A stretch of DNA of 64,000 nucleotides, taken from NCBI GenBank assembly GCA_964399545.1, contig CAYNRG010000008.1, positions 1 to 64,000 on the forward strand, given 5' to 3'. The notes below the pieces were generated by a model. The model worked only from the letters and a program-made list of their open reading frames with translations. It was not told the origin of the DNA and searched no databases. Source of the stretch: CAYNRG01 sp964399545 (GTDB lineage Bacteria > Bacillota_I > Bacilli_A > Erysipelotrichales > Erysipelotrichaceae). Position 1 is the stretch's first letter. Every line of letters starts with the position of its first letter. The position numbers were made by a program, and so were the translations under genes. This document shows positions 8,211 through 16,666 of the stretch, one piece after another.

Positions 8211-11200
8211 GTTTTAGAGGTATGTAGTTTCAAATTGTAATAACCGCGACCTCAAAAAGGTAGACGCCAATGAGTGTTTTAGAGGTATGTAGTTTCAAAT
8301 TGTAATAACCCTCGTTCGTGCCTATTTCTTTTGACGACAAGTTTTAGAGGTATGTAGTTTCAAATTGTAATAACCTTGATCAACTTCAACCACCAATTCG
8401 ATTAAGTTTTAGAGGTATGTAGTTTCAAATTGTAATAACCCAAAGTTTTATATGAAAAAATAGCAGCGGCGTTTTAGAGGTATGTAGTTTCAAATTGTAA
8501 TAACCTGGCATTAGTTAAATCTTGAATAACATCAGGTTTTAGAGGTATGTAGTTTCAAATTGTAATAACCGGCAATGGTTGAAAGTAACTTTTCATTTAA
8601 GTTTTAGAGGTATGTAGTTTCAAATTGTAATAACCCAGGAATCCGTCAAAGTCAAATACCCCGCCGTTTTAGAGGTATGTAGTTTCAAATTGTAATAACC
8701 CCCTGTAGTTGTGGCTCAAGAGGTCAAGGCGTTTTAGAGGTATGTAGTTTCAAATTGTAATAACCCGATAGGTATGCCTAAATATTCATGTTGATGTTTT
8801 AGAGGTATGTAGTTTCAAATTGTAATAACCCACAACTGCCCGCTACATGGGTCGCTCTCAGTTTTAGAGGTATGTAGTTTCAAATTGTAATAACCAAAAA
8901 TTAGCAAAAGCTACAGAAGAAAGGTGTTTTAGAGGTATGTAGTTTCAAATTGTAATAACCTTACTCGATGAGCCCCCGGCGTAAGTTAGAGTTTTAGAGG
9001 TATGTAGTTTCAAATTGTAATAACCATTCACTCCACTTTTTGCAAATACCCTCGAGTTTTAGAGGTATGTAGTTTCAAATTGTAATAACCTATACCAGTC
9101 ACCGCCCAGCTTATCGAGCAGTTTTAGAGGTATGTAGTTTCAAATTGTAATAACCATAGTCAGCGACCAGGAAACTTGAGCCCTCGTTTTAGAGGTATGT
9201 AGTTTCAAATTGTAATAACCAAATTTATGAAACCAATGACCGACATGCTCGTTTTAGAGGTATGTAGTTTCAAATTGTAATAACCCCCAAACAACCGGCA
9301 AAGCGGTGCGCCTGAAGTTTTAGAGGTATGTAGTTTCAAATTGTAATAACCCTTGTCGCTTGTAAAAAAGACTTTATCAAAGTTTTAGAGGTATGTAGTT
9401 TCAAATTGTAATAACCCTTTCTAAATATTTATTCAATTGTTTCTTCGTTTTAGAGGTATGTAGTTTCAAATTGTAATAACCCTCAGAAGTAATTACACCC
9501 TCGTTAGATTCGTTTTAGAGGTATGTAGTTTCAAATTGTAATAACCTGGAAATATTGCGGTTGCTGGTGCTGGAGCGTTTTAGAGGTATGTAGTTTCAAA
9601 TTGTAATAACCAGTTGGAATACTCACACCCCCTATAAAGCTGTTTTAGAGGTATGTAGTTTCAAATTGTAATAACCTGATCAAAATGTAGAAGATGATTT
9701 GCATCAGTTTTAGAGGTATGTAGTTTCAAATTGTAATAACCAGACCGTTACTATATGCAATAGATACCTATGTTTTAGAGGTATGTAGTTTCAAATTGTA
9801 ATAACCGACGAAGTCCACCAGCTCCACGCTTTCACCGTTTTAGAGGTATGTAGTTTCAAATTGTAATAACCCTGAATCATGGTACACTTCCACTGTTCTA
9901 CGTTTTAGAGGTATGTAGTTTCAAATTGTAATAACCTAAAAAGTTTAGTGCCACTATACCAACTACGTTTTAGAGGTATGTAGTTTCAAATTGTAATAAC
10001 CTGCTAATTTTGTACCAAGCTTAGTAAGACTGTTTTAGAGGTATGTAGTTTCAAATTGTAATAACCTTACGCTGCCGCCTTTAACGGTCGACCCGTGTTT
10101 TAGAGGTATGTAGTTTCAAATTGTAATAACCAATAATTTTATGCAATTTATCAGAATTTAAGTTTTAGAGGTATGTAGTTTCAAATTGTAATAACCAGTT
10201 CCTGAAAAAATAAAACCTCCTAAGAAGTTTTAGAGGTATGTAGTTTCAAATTGTAATAACCCGTTTGGTGTTGTAGGTGGAGCAGTCGCCAGTTTTAGAG
10301 GTATGTAGTTTCAAATTGTAATAACCACTAAATACAGCAGACCCTGCGAGCCCGCTGTTTTAGAGGTATGTAGTTTCAAATTGTAATAACCTAATGTTGT
10401 TTGCGTTACTTTAGGTTCTAAGTTTTAGAGGTATGTAGTTTCAAATTGTAATAACCACTTTACCTTTATACATAATCCTAAAGTATGTTTTAGAGGTATG
10501 TAGTTTCAAATTGTAATAACCAAAAGAAAGAACCACCCTCACCCTGAACAGGTTTTAGAGGTATGTAGTTTCAAATTGTAATAACCTGGTTACCCGTGAA
10601 GAGGATAGGGCTGCCAGTTTTAGAGGTATGTAGTTTCAAATTGTAATAACCACAATCTACTTCTTCACCAGCCTTCGCTTCGTTTTAGAGGTATGTAGTT
10701 TCAAATTGTAATAACCCTTTAAGGCGTTCATGCCTTTGGAAATTGTGTTTTAGAGGTATGTAGTTTCAAATTGTAATAACCATTTAAAAAAGAGGTACTA
10801 GTTGAAGATGTGTTTTAGAGGTATGTAGTTTCAAATTGTAATAACCAAGAAAGTTTATGAAAACGGTATAACGTTTGTTTTAGAGGTATGTAGTTTCAAA
10901 TTGTAATAACCATTAAAAACTCGGTTTTGTGAGTTATATACGTTTTAGAGGTATGTAGTTTCAAATTGTAATAACCCGAAAATATAATTGTCTTGAATAA
11001 GCTAGCGTTTTAGAGGTATGTAGTTTCAAATTGTAATAACCGTCAAAAGCGGGTGATACTTGGATGATCGTGTTTTAGAGGTATGTAGTTTCAAATTGTA
11101 ATAACCCATGTCAAATTCAATTTAAGGCAGCGACAAGTTTTAGAGGTATGTAGTTTCAAATTGTAATAACCTCGGGTATCGACAGTCGAACAAGCTGACA

Positions 11201-11431
11201 GGTTTTAGAGGTATGTAGTTTCAAATTGTAATAACCCGACTGTCACGACTGCAACGGTTCAAATAAGTTTTAGAGGTATGTAGTTTCAAATTGTAATAAC
11301 CGCACTTCTTGCAGTATTCGCACTCTTTGCAGTTTTAGAGGTATGTAGTTTCAAATTGTAATAACCCCATTAAAGCGAATCAAGAGGCACTCGACGGTTT
11401 TAGAGGTATGTAGTTTCAAATTGTAATAACT
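8211..11431 (+). CRISPR. CRISPR array, 50 repeats and 49 spacers
   Basis: The repeat is 35 bases, beginning GTTTTAGAGGTATG and ending TTGTAATAACC. GTTTTAGAG is the usual start of type II-A repeats. Spacing is 65 bases throughout, except for one 31-base spacer at 9286-9316 (counted). Starts run 8211 to 9251 (17 repeats), then 9317 to 11397 (33 repeats). All repeats I checked are identical except the last, whose final base is T, not C, which marks the old, leader-distal end. No duplicated spacers were seen by eye. Several spacers are G+C-rich against the host (for example 18 of 30 bases in the spacer at 9807-9836). The tracrRNA at 1741 matches this repeat. Confidence 0.98.
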
Positions 11432-11464
11432 TGGAAAGTTGACAATTGAACATTGAATTTAAGA

Positions 11465-11495
11465 AAAGAACTTTCTTTGTAGAGAGTTCTTTTTT
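11465..11495 (+). terminator. Terminator after CRISPR array
   Basis: AAGAACT (11466-11472) and AGTTCTT (11485-11491) form a stem followed by a run of T. It ends the pre-crRNA transcript about 35 bases after the last repeat. Confidence 0.75.
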
Positions 11496-11504
11496 AGTGC
11501 AACA

Positions 11505-11533
11505 TTGAAACTTAGGAGTAATTCCCTTATAAT
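11505..11533 (+). promoter_or_regulatory. Promoter of the HAD/phosphatase operon
   Basis: TTGAAA (11505-11510), a 17-base spacer and TATAAT (11528-11533). Transcription would start near 11540, downstream of the ATG at 11536. This supports the later ATG at 11560 as the true start of the next gene. Confidence 0.8.
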
Positions 11534-11559
11534 AGATGAAAATAGAGAAGGAGCTATGT

Positions 11560-12336
11560 ATGAAGAAGAAATATTTTTTCTTTGATATTGATGGAACATT
11601 GATGATTCGAAAATTAGATCAACATAGTATTCCTGAATCAACAAAAATAGCTTTAGCAAAGTTAAAAGAAGCGGGTCACTTTATTGCGATAGCAACAGGT
11701 CGTGGACATTTTCTTGCAAAAGGAGTAATGGAAGAGTTAGGGATAAAACATATGGTTAGTGATGGAGGACATGGTCTTACAATTAATGGGTGTCTCCAGG
11801 GAATTAAACCCTTAAATCAAAACTATTGTCTAGATTTGATTTCTGAGTGTGAAGAAAAAGCTATTGGATGGTCAGTTCTTGTAGATAACTCAAATGTACG
11901 TCTTGCTCCAAATGAACGATTTTCCAATCGGGTTCAAGATGAATATATGAAGACAAAAGTTGTCAAAGGATTAGAACCTAATAAATATGCTGCTATCTAT
12001 AAAATGTTTATTGCTTGTGATGATGGAGAAGAAAGTGAATTAAAAAGTTTGAAAAAACTACCATGGTGTCGATTCCATCCAGATTATATTTTCGTAGAAC
12101 CTAGTGATAAGTCCAAAGGTATTAAAGAGATTATGGATTATTTTGAAGCGCCATATGAAGAGGTGGTTGTCTTTGGAGATGAAAAGAATGATCTAACGAT
12201 GTTCCAAGATGATTGGTTAAAGATAGCGATGGGAAATGCAGTAGAGGTATTAAAAGAAAAAGCGGATTATGTAACAGATGATGTAGACCAAGATGGAATT
12301 TATAAGGCGTGTCAGCATTTTGGTTGGATTAAATAG
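11560..12336 (+). CDS. HAD-superfamily (Cof-type) phosphatase
   Basis: Cytosolic haloacid-dehalogenase phosphatase of the Cof/YbiV type, likely acting on a sugar phosphate or similar small phosphate. Motif I is FFFDIDGTLM with the nucleophilic Asp. Motif II is the Thr of AIATGRG. The late motif VVFGDEKNDLTMF holds the metal-binding acids. I use the ATG at 11560 (MKKKYFFFDIDG, 258 aa) because GAAGGAG lies 7 bases upstream and the promoter rules out the earlier ATG. It is first of three genes with a tyrosine phosphatase and a second HAD protein. The substrate cannot be told from sequence. Confidence 0.88.
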   Translation: MKKKYFFFDIDGTLMIRKLDQHSIPESTKIALAKLKEAGHFIAIATGRGHFLAKGVMEELGIKHMVSDGGHGLTINGCLQGIKPLNQNYCLDLISECEEKAIGWSVLVDNSNVRLAPNERFSNRVQDEYMKTKVVKGLEPNKYAAIYKMFIACDDGEESELKSLKKLPWCRFHPDYIFVEPSDKSKGIKEIMDYFEAPYEEVVVFGDEKNDLTMFQDDWLKIAMGNAVEVLKEKADYVTDDVDQDGIYKACQHFGWIK

Positions 12337-12352
12337 AAAGAAGGAAAAAGGA

Positions 12353-13123
12353 ATGTTAATTAATTTTAGAGATTTAGGCGGCATCAAAACAAAAGATGGA
12401 CAAAGAATTATGGAGAAAAGACTTCTTCGCTGTGGGAATACAAGCTTTCTTCAAGAAGAAGACCAAAAGGAGTTATTGGAGAGATATCGCTTGAAAACAA
12501 TTGTTGATATGCGATCTGAAAGTGAAACTAAAGAGCAAAGTGACCCAGAAATAGAGGGAGTTCACCATGTTCACTTGGACTATTTTAAAGATAAAAAAGA
12601 GAAACATCATATTCCTTCAATGGAAGAATTTATGAAAAATGTTGCAGCAGAAAAAGTTGATTTTGATTATTTTATGGAAAAAGCGTATTTGGAAATTATT
12701 TCTTTAAATAGTGCGCGCGAAGGGATTTCTAATTTTTTCAAAATTCTTTTGGATCAAACACAGGGTTCAGTACTATGGCATTGCTCTGCTGGAAAAGACC
12801 GTACAGGAGTGAGTGCTGCTTTATTGTTAGAAGTATTAGGTGTATCGAGAGAATTGATTATGGAAGATTATCTTAAAAGTAATCAGGCAGCACCGATAAT
12901 TATGGAAACCTTATTATTAAAGGTAGAAAAGAATAAAATTCCAGAAGGGATGATTGAAAAGATGATGCCTGCTGTAATGGTTAAAGAAGGTTACTTAGAG
13001 AAAGTATGGGGAGAAATTGACAGCCAATATGGTTCAGTAGAATCATATCTAAGTCAAGAGGCTAATATAACTCTAGAGAATATAAAAGAATTGAAGAAAA
13101 TGTATTTAGAAAAAGGTTTGTAG
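12353..13123 (+). CDS. Tyrosine-protein phosphatase, PTP/dual-specificity type
   Basis: Phosphatase with the Cys-based signature HCSAGKDRTG at residues 143-152 (C144 nucleophile, R150). The N-terminus NFRDLGGIKTKDG is typical of the bacterial family PF13350 (Y_phosphatase3), whose members act on phosphotyrosine, phosphoserine or phosphoinositides. Start at 12353 (MLINFRDLGG, 256 aa) after AAGGAAAAAGG. The open frame upstream to 12293 overlaps the previous gene. It lies 16 bases after one HAD gene and before another, in one operon. Cytosolic, with no signal peptide. Confidence 0.85.
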   Translation: MLINFRDLGGIKTKDGQRIMEKRLLRCGNTSFLQEEDQKELLERYRLKTIVDMRSESETKEQSDPEIEGVHHVHLDYFKDKKEKHHIPSMEEFMKNVAAEKVDFDYFMEKAYLEIISLNSAREGISNFFKILLDQTQGSVLWHCSAGKDRTGVSAALLLEVLGVSRELIMEDYLKSNQAAPIIMETLLLKVEKNKIPEGMIEKMMPAVMVKEGYLEKVWGEIDSQYGSVESYLSQEANITLENIKELKKMYLEKGL

Positions 13124-13159
13124 AGATTTTTGAAAGAGAAACACGGAGGGGAAAAGCGA

Positions 13160-13921
13160 ATGAAAATAGTAGCAAGTGATTATGATGGTACAATTAAGTT
13201 AGAAGATAAAAGGCCAGAAAAAACAATTGATGCAATAGAGAAATGGCAGAAAAAGGGGAATCTTTTTGGTATTGTCACTGGGCGAAGTACAGCTACAATT
13301 AAAGAAGAAATTAGAAAGTATGAATTAAGTCCGGACTTTTTGATTTGTAATAATGGGGGAGTTATTTTAAATAGAGAGTTGGAAGTCTTAAGCTTGAATT
13401 TGATTGATTTTGATGAAGCTAAAAAAATTATTGAATATATTGAAGGTATTGAGTGTAATGAATATATTCTAAATGATGGATTTCATCGTGCGAGAAAAGC
13501 AATCAGTTCACAGAAAAAAACTTTGCACAATTCACCTTCTACAGTTTCGGTTGAAGAGATGATGCAGAAGAAAGAGATTGCTCAGATAGTTATTGGTTTT
13601 GACCAACAAGAGAATGCAAATCAAGTTGCGATTTATTTAAATGAGAATTATGAGCAAGCTATTGAAGCTTTTGCGAATATCAACTGTGTAGATATAGTAC
13701 CTAAAGGATGTAGCAAGGCTAATGGTATCCGAAGTGTTGCTGAAATGTTGGATTTATCACTAGACTCTATTTCGGCTATTGGAGATTCGTATAATGATTT
13801 ATCGATGTTAGAAGCTTTTCATTCCGCGACATTAGATCATGCTTTGCCAGAAATTAAGGCATGTGCAGATCATGTAGTTGAAGATGTTTCAGCTTTTTTA
13901 GAATTATTAGAAAATAGATAA
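13160..13921 (+). CDS. HAD-superfamily (Cof-type) phosphatase
   Basis: Second Cof-type HAD phosphatase of this operon. Motifs: VASDYDGTIK (Asp nucleophile at about residue 6), FGIVTGRS, and the late SAIGDSYNDLSML. A cap domain lies between them. Start at 13160 (MKIVASDYDG, 253 aa), with GGAGGGG upstream. The longer frame from 13130 starts with TTG and lacks a ribosome site. A hairpin terminator follows. Substrate unknown. Confidence 0.87.
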   Translation: MKIVASDYDGTIKLEDKRPEKTIDAIEKWQKKGNLFGIVTGRSTATIKEEIRKYELSPDFLICNNGGVILNRELEVLSLNLIDFDEAKKIIEYIEGIECNEYILNDGFHRARKAISSQKKTLHNSPSTVSVEEMMQKKEIAQIVIGFDQQENANQVAIYLNENYEQAIEAFANINCVDIVPKGCSKANGIRSVAEMLDLSLDSISAIGDSYNDLSMLEAFHSATLDHALPEIKACADHVVEDVSAFLELLENR

Positions 13922-13944
13922 CTAGTCATTAAGGCATTAATATG

Positions 13945-13970
13945 TCCCTTACATTGTGTAAGGGATTTTT
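13945..13970 (+). terminator. Terminator of HAD/phosphatase operon
   Basis: TCCCTTAC (13945-13952) and GTAAGGGA (13958-13965) pair and are followed by five T. Confidence 0.85.
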
Positions 13971-14102
13971 AATAAGATCACATGTAAAAAAATCATAACA
14001 TGTTAACGAAAACCAATAAAAGGTATAGAAACAAACGATTTTATAAGTTAAAATAGATTAAAAGAGATAAATATTTATAAATGGATAGGAAAGGAAGCTG
14101 AA

Positions 14103-15086
14103 ATGAAAGTAGGAATAATTGATATTTTGAGAATACTAATAAAGCACAGTGATGAATCAAATCCTTTAACAGCGGCACAAATTAATACTTATTTAAGTCA
14201 AACAATAGGAGTTACTTGTTCTAGGCAAACAATTTATAAAAATATTAAATGCTTGAATAATAATGGAATTGAAATTCTAAATGAGAATAGTACAGAGGGA
14301 TATTATTATCACAACAGACTATTAGAAAAATCAGAAGTTGAATTCTTGTGCCATGCGATTATTGCGAATAGTACGATTCCATCTGAGCAGTCCAATCAAT
14401 TAATGAATAAAATTTTATCAACACAAAGTATTCACTTTCAGAGCCAATTTAAAAGTAAACTGAACTTACACAATTTAGATAAAAAGGAGAATAAGCAACT
14501 TTTTTATAATATTGATGTAATATCTGCGGCAATTGATCGGGAGTATAAGTTATCTTTTCAGTATACTAAATACAATAAGGAAAAAGAGATTGTCTTAAGA
14601 AGTGATAAAATTTATGAAGTCATTCCGTATTTTATGTTATTTAAAAATAATCGGTTGTATGTGGTTGGGTTTGATGAAAAGTATAAAAGCATTGTGCAGT
14701 ATCGTGTTGACCGAATGATAAATATTAAAGAGATTAATGAACCACAATCTATAAAGTACTTAGACCCTTATGAATATGCAAGGAATCGTGTATACATGCA
14801 TGGTGGTAAATTAGAGAAGTATAAATTTAATTTTGATGAAATCATCTTAGATGAGGTGATTGACTTATTTGGGAAAGAGGTTGAAATTGAAGAAATAGAT
14901 GGAGAATTTTATGCAGAAATTGAAATTCCTAAGCAAGAGATGATTTATTTTTCTTTTCAATTCATAAATTATGTGAGAGTTCTTGAACCGCAAAGCATGG
15001 TGGAAGAGATAAAACAAACTTTAAAAAGTGGGATGAAGAAATATGATGGGGGAATGAATGGTTACAGGGTAGGGAAAAGGCTTTAG
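14103..15086 (+). CDS. WYL-domain transcriptional regulator
   Basis: Predicted DNA-binding regulator, 327 aa. Residues 1-65 form a winged helix-turn-helix (LTAAQINTYLSQTIGVTCSR then QTIYKNIKCLNNNGIEIL). A WYL-type ligand-sensing domain covers about 135-225 (VIPYFMLFKNNRLYVVGFDE, then YRVDRMINIKEI), and the C-terminal extension holds YKFNFDEIILDEVIDLFGKE. WYL proteins often sense nucleotide ligands and can regulate defence or stress genes, but here no target is evident. Start at 14103 with AGGAAAGGAAG upstream. A decayed relative lies at 1001-1420, on the other side of the CRISPR locus. Confidence 0.85.
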   Translation: MKVGIIDILRILIKHSDESNPLTAAQINTYLSQTIGVTCSRQTIYKNIKCLNNNGIEILNENSTEGYYYHNRLLEKSEVEFLCHAIIANSTIPSEQSNQLMNKILSTQSIHFQSQFKSKLNLHNLDKKENKQLFYNIDVISAAIDREYKLSFQYTKYNKEKEIVLRSDKIYEVIPYFMLFKNNRLYVVGFDEKYKSIVQYRVDRMINIKEINEPQSIKYLDPYEYARNRVYMHGGKLEKYKFNFDEIILDEVIDLFGKEVEIEEIDGEFYAEIEIPKQEMIYFSFQFINYVRVLEPQSMVEEIKQTLKSGMKKYDGGMNGYRVGKRL

Positions 15087-15148
15087 AGTGAGCTAGATGC
15101 ATAATCTCACCTATTAATAAAGATTATCGTTATCAGAAAGGAATTATT

Positions 15149-15373
15149 ATAAAACAAGACCTTAAGATTAAAACATTAGAAGAGTTAGCTGTATGGATAC
15201 TTGTAGAAGATGGAAATCAAGGGTATACCTTGGAACAAATGGTGATGCTTTTAACAAAGAGGTTGGGAATAAAAAAAGTGATTCCTTATGAAATACTACA
15301 CTCAAAGTTATTGACGATACAAGATGAATTATACTTTGTCGCCAATAAAAGCACACCTCACCGGTGTGCTTAG
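15149..15373 (+). pseudogene. Small 74-codon frame lacking a normal start codon
   Basis: A continuous frame reads KTLEELAVWILVEDGNQGYT, then LEQMVMLLTKRLGIKK, and ends STPHRCA-stop at 15373. It has normal-looking codon use and a good ribosome site (GAAAGGA) just before ATTATTATA, but only ATA or ATT where ATG should be. It is either a gene that lost its start or one using a rare start. It follows the WYL regulator on the same strand and overlaps the leftward terminator at its end. I do not recognise the protein. Confidence 0.35.
15346..15370 (-). terminator. Terminator of the leftward satD-like/DUF3307 operon
   Basis: AGCACACC (15350-15357) and GGTGTGCT (15363-15370) form a strong stem. On the minus strand a T-run follows. 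It begins right at the stop codon of the DUF3307 gene. Confidence 0.7.
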
Positions 15374-15891
15374 AAAATAAGGAAAAAAGATGAAATTGCA
15401 ATAAAGGAGCTAAGCAAGGTTCCGAGTAAATAACTTTCTGCAAAGGCAGGACTTTCTGCAATTTTATTATAGCGTGCGATGGATTTAGCAGTTAAGATAA
15501 AACCCATGGCACTATACTGATCTTGATAAAGTAGTAGAACTAGAATAAGTCGTTCTAAAATTCCAATTAGTTGTCCAGCATTATGAATGGAGTCATTGGA
15601 CTCTTCGGTAACTTGAAAGGGAGATAAAGATAGTTTGATTATTAGTGATGCTGGTTTAATGAGGATTAAAATTAGAAGTGCCCAGCGGATAAAGAGCGAA
15701 TATCTCCAATCATAGCTAAACTTAATTAAGGACATAAATATGAAGCTTAAAAGTGAAAAAGCGATAATAGAAAATAAAGAAAAATATAGTATTTTTTTAA
15801 AAGATAAATCAGATTTTAAAAACTGCTGTGGTGAAAGGTAAAAAATGATTAGAATACTCAATGAAACTAAGGTGAACAGTGTCTCTTTCAT
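15370..15891 (-). CDS. DUF3307-like membrane protein
   Basis: 173-aa protein with four or five predicted membrane helices (LFTLVSLSILIIFYL, ILYFSLFSIIAFSLLSFIFM, WALLILILIKPASLII, and a C-terminal helix). The stretch GQLIGILERLILVLLLYQDQ followed by FILTAKSIARYNKI and FAESYLLGTLLS matches the conserved end of DUF3307 proteins. Those usually carry an extra N-terminal segment, so this copy is short. It overlaps the satD-like gene by four bases (ATGA), the usual pairing for this family. Function is unknown. Confidence 0.65.
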   Translation of the reverse strand: MKETLFTLVSLSILIIFYLSPQQFLKSDLSFKKILYFSLFSIIAFSLLSFIFMSLIKFSYDWRYSLFIRWALLILILIKPASLIIKLSLSPFQVTEESNDSIHNAGQLIGILERLILVLLLYQDQYSAMGFILTAKSIARYNKIAESPAFAESYLLGTLLSSFIAISSFFLIF

Positions 15892-16544
15892 GATAAATCC
15901 TCTTTTGGTGTTGTTAAGAAATAATTGATGGTTTCTCTTGCTTGGATATAAGTACTGAAATTAGAAGCTTTCAATGATTTGTAGACGCTTGATTGCGCTA
16001 TACTTAAAGCATCTGCAGTTTTGTATTGGTTTTTTCCTTGTTGAAGATAGGTGCGGATAATTTCAACTTGTCGAGAACTCCATTTTTCTTTTAATACATA
16101 AGAAAGAGAAAAAATCGTGTTTATCAATTGATCAGTAGGCGTTGGTGATAAATCTGAAGAAATTAAGGTTGATGTAATTGACCTATTTTTATTCTTCGTT
16201 TCGTTAATCATACTTCGTGCATAATGGAATGCAGGGCCGTCAATCTCCGATGATTTAGAAAAAATATCAGTAGAAATAGAACCGCAACCAATCCCAAATC
16301 GCACTTGAACAGGATGTAGTGCAAATTCAATTTCATCAAGGATTGCAAGAATATTTTCTTGTGTAGAAAGTAGTCCTTGAAACTCATCACCTAAAGTAAT
16401 CATGAAGTTTGAAGCTAAATTAGTGTAACTTTGATTGATATTCTCTAAACAATTTCTTAATCTTTGTTGAACTTGATTTCGATTGATGATGTCCTTCGAA
16501 TGGACAAGGTCTCCAATAATGGCCACATATGTAGTTGGGTTCAT
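15888..16544 (-). CDS. SatD-family protein with C-terminal HTH
   Basis: 218 aa. The N-terminal half (VAIIGDLVHSKDI, then FMITLGDEFQGLL) matches the SatD family, named from the Streptococcus mutans acid-tolerance locus satCDE. The C-terminal 60 residues hold a helix-turn-helix (YKTADALSIAQSSVYKSLKA), suggesting DNA binding. It is first in a two-gene minus-strand operon with the DUF3307 membrane protein. A TATAAT box and an AGAGGTGAGA ribosome site lie upstream. The molecular role of SatD is not established. Confidence 0.7.
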   Translation of the reverse strand: MNPTTYVAIIGDLVHSKDIINRNQVQQRLRNCLENINQSYTNLASNFMITLGDEFQGLLSTQENILAILDEIEFALHPVQVRFGIGCGSISTDIFSKSSEIDGPAFHYARSMINETKNKNRSITSTLISSDLSPTPTDQLINTIFSLSYVLKEKWSSRQVEIIRTYLQQGKNQYKTADALSIAQSSVYKSLKASNFSTYIQARETINYFLTTPKEDLS

Positions 16545-16608
16545 ACTCTCACCTCTTAATCCTTATTATAACACAACTAAAAAGCACTTCAAGATGAATT
16601 GTGACAAA

Positions 16609-16630
16609 AAATAGCCCTCAAAGGCTATTT
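16609..16630 (-). terminator. Terminator of rlmD-like gene
   Basis: AAATAGCC (16609-16616) pairs with GGCTATTT (16623-16630). On the minus strand a run of T follows. It separates the methyltransferase from the satD-like promoter. Confidence 0.75.
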
Positions 16631-16666
16631 AGTTGATTGGTCAAAATATACTTTTTTATTCTGAGA

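Noticed and set aside
8631..9055. Shared CAAATACCC in two spacers
   Set aside because: Nine bases only, and not followed by further identity, so not a duplicated spacer.
11172..11266. Apparent complementarity between two neighbouring spacers (GACAGTCG and CGACTGTC)
   Set aside because: Only eight bases match; the flanking bases differ, so chance is the simplest explanation.
11536..11559. Earlier ATG for the first HAD gene
   Set aside because: It lies upstream of the expected transcription start and would place the ribosome site inside the gene.
15168..15461. A 97-codon minus-strand frame
   Set aside because: Overlaps the DUF3307 gene end and a terminator, has no ribosome site, and is antisense to the better small frame.
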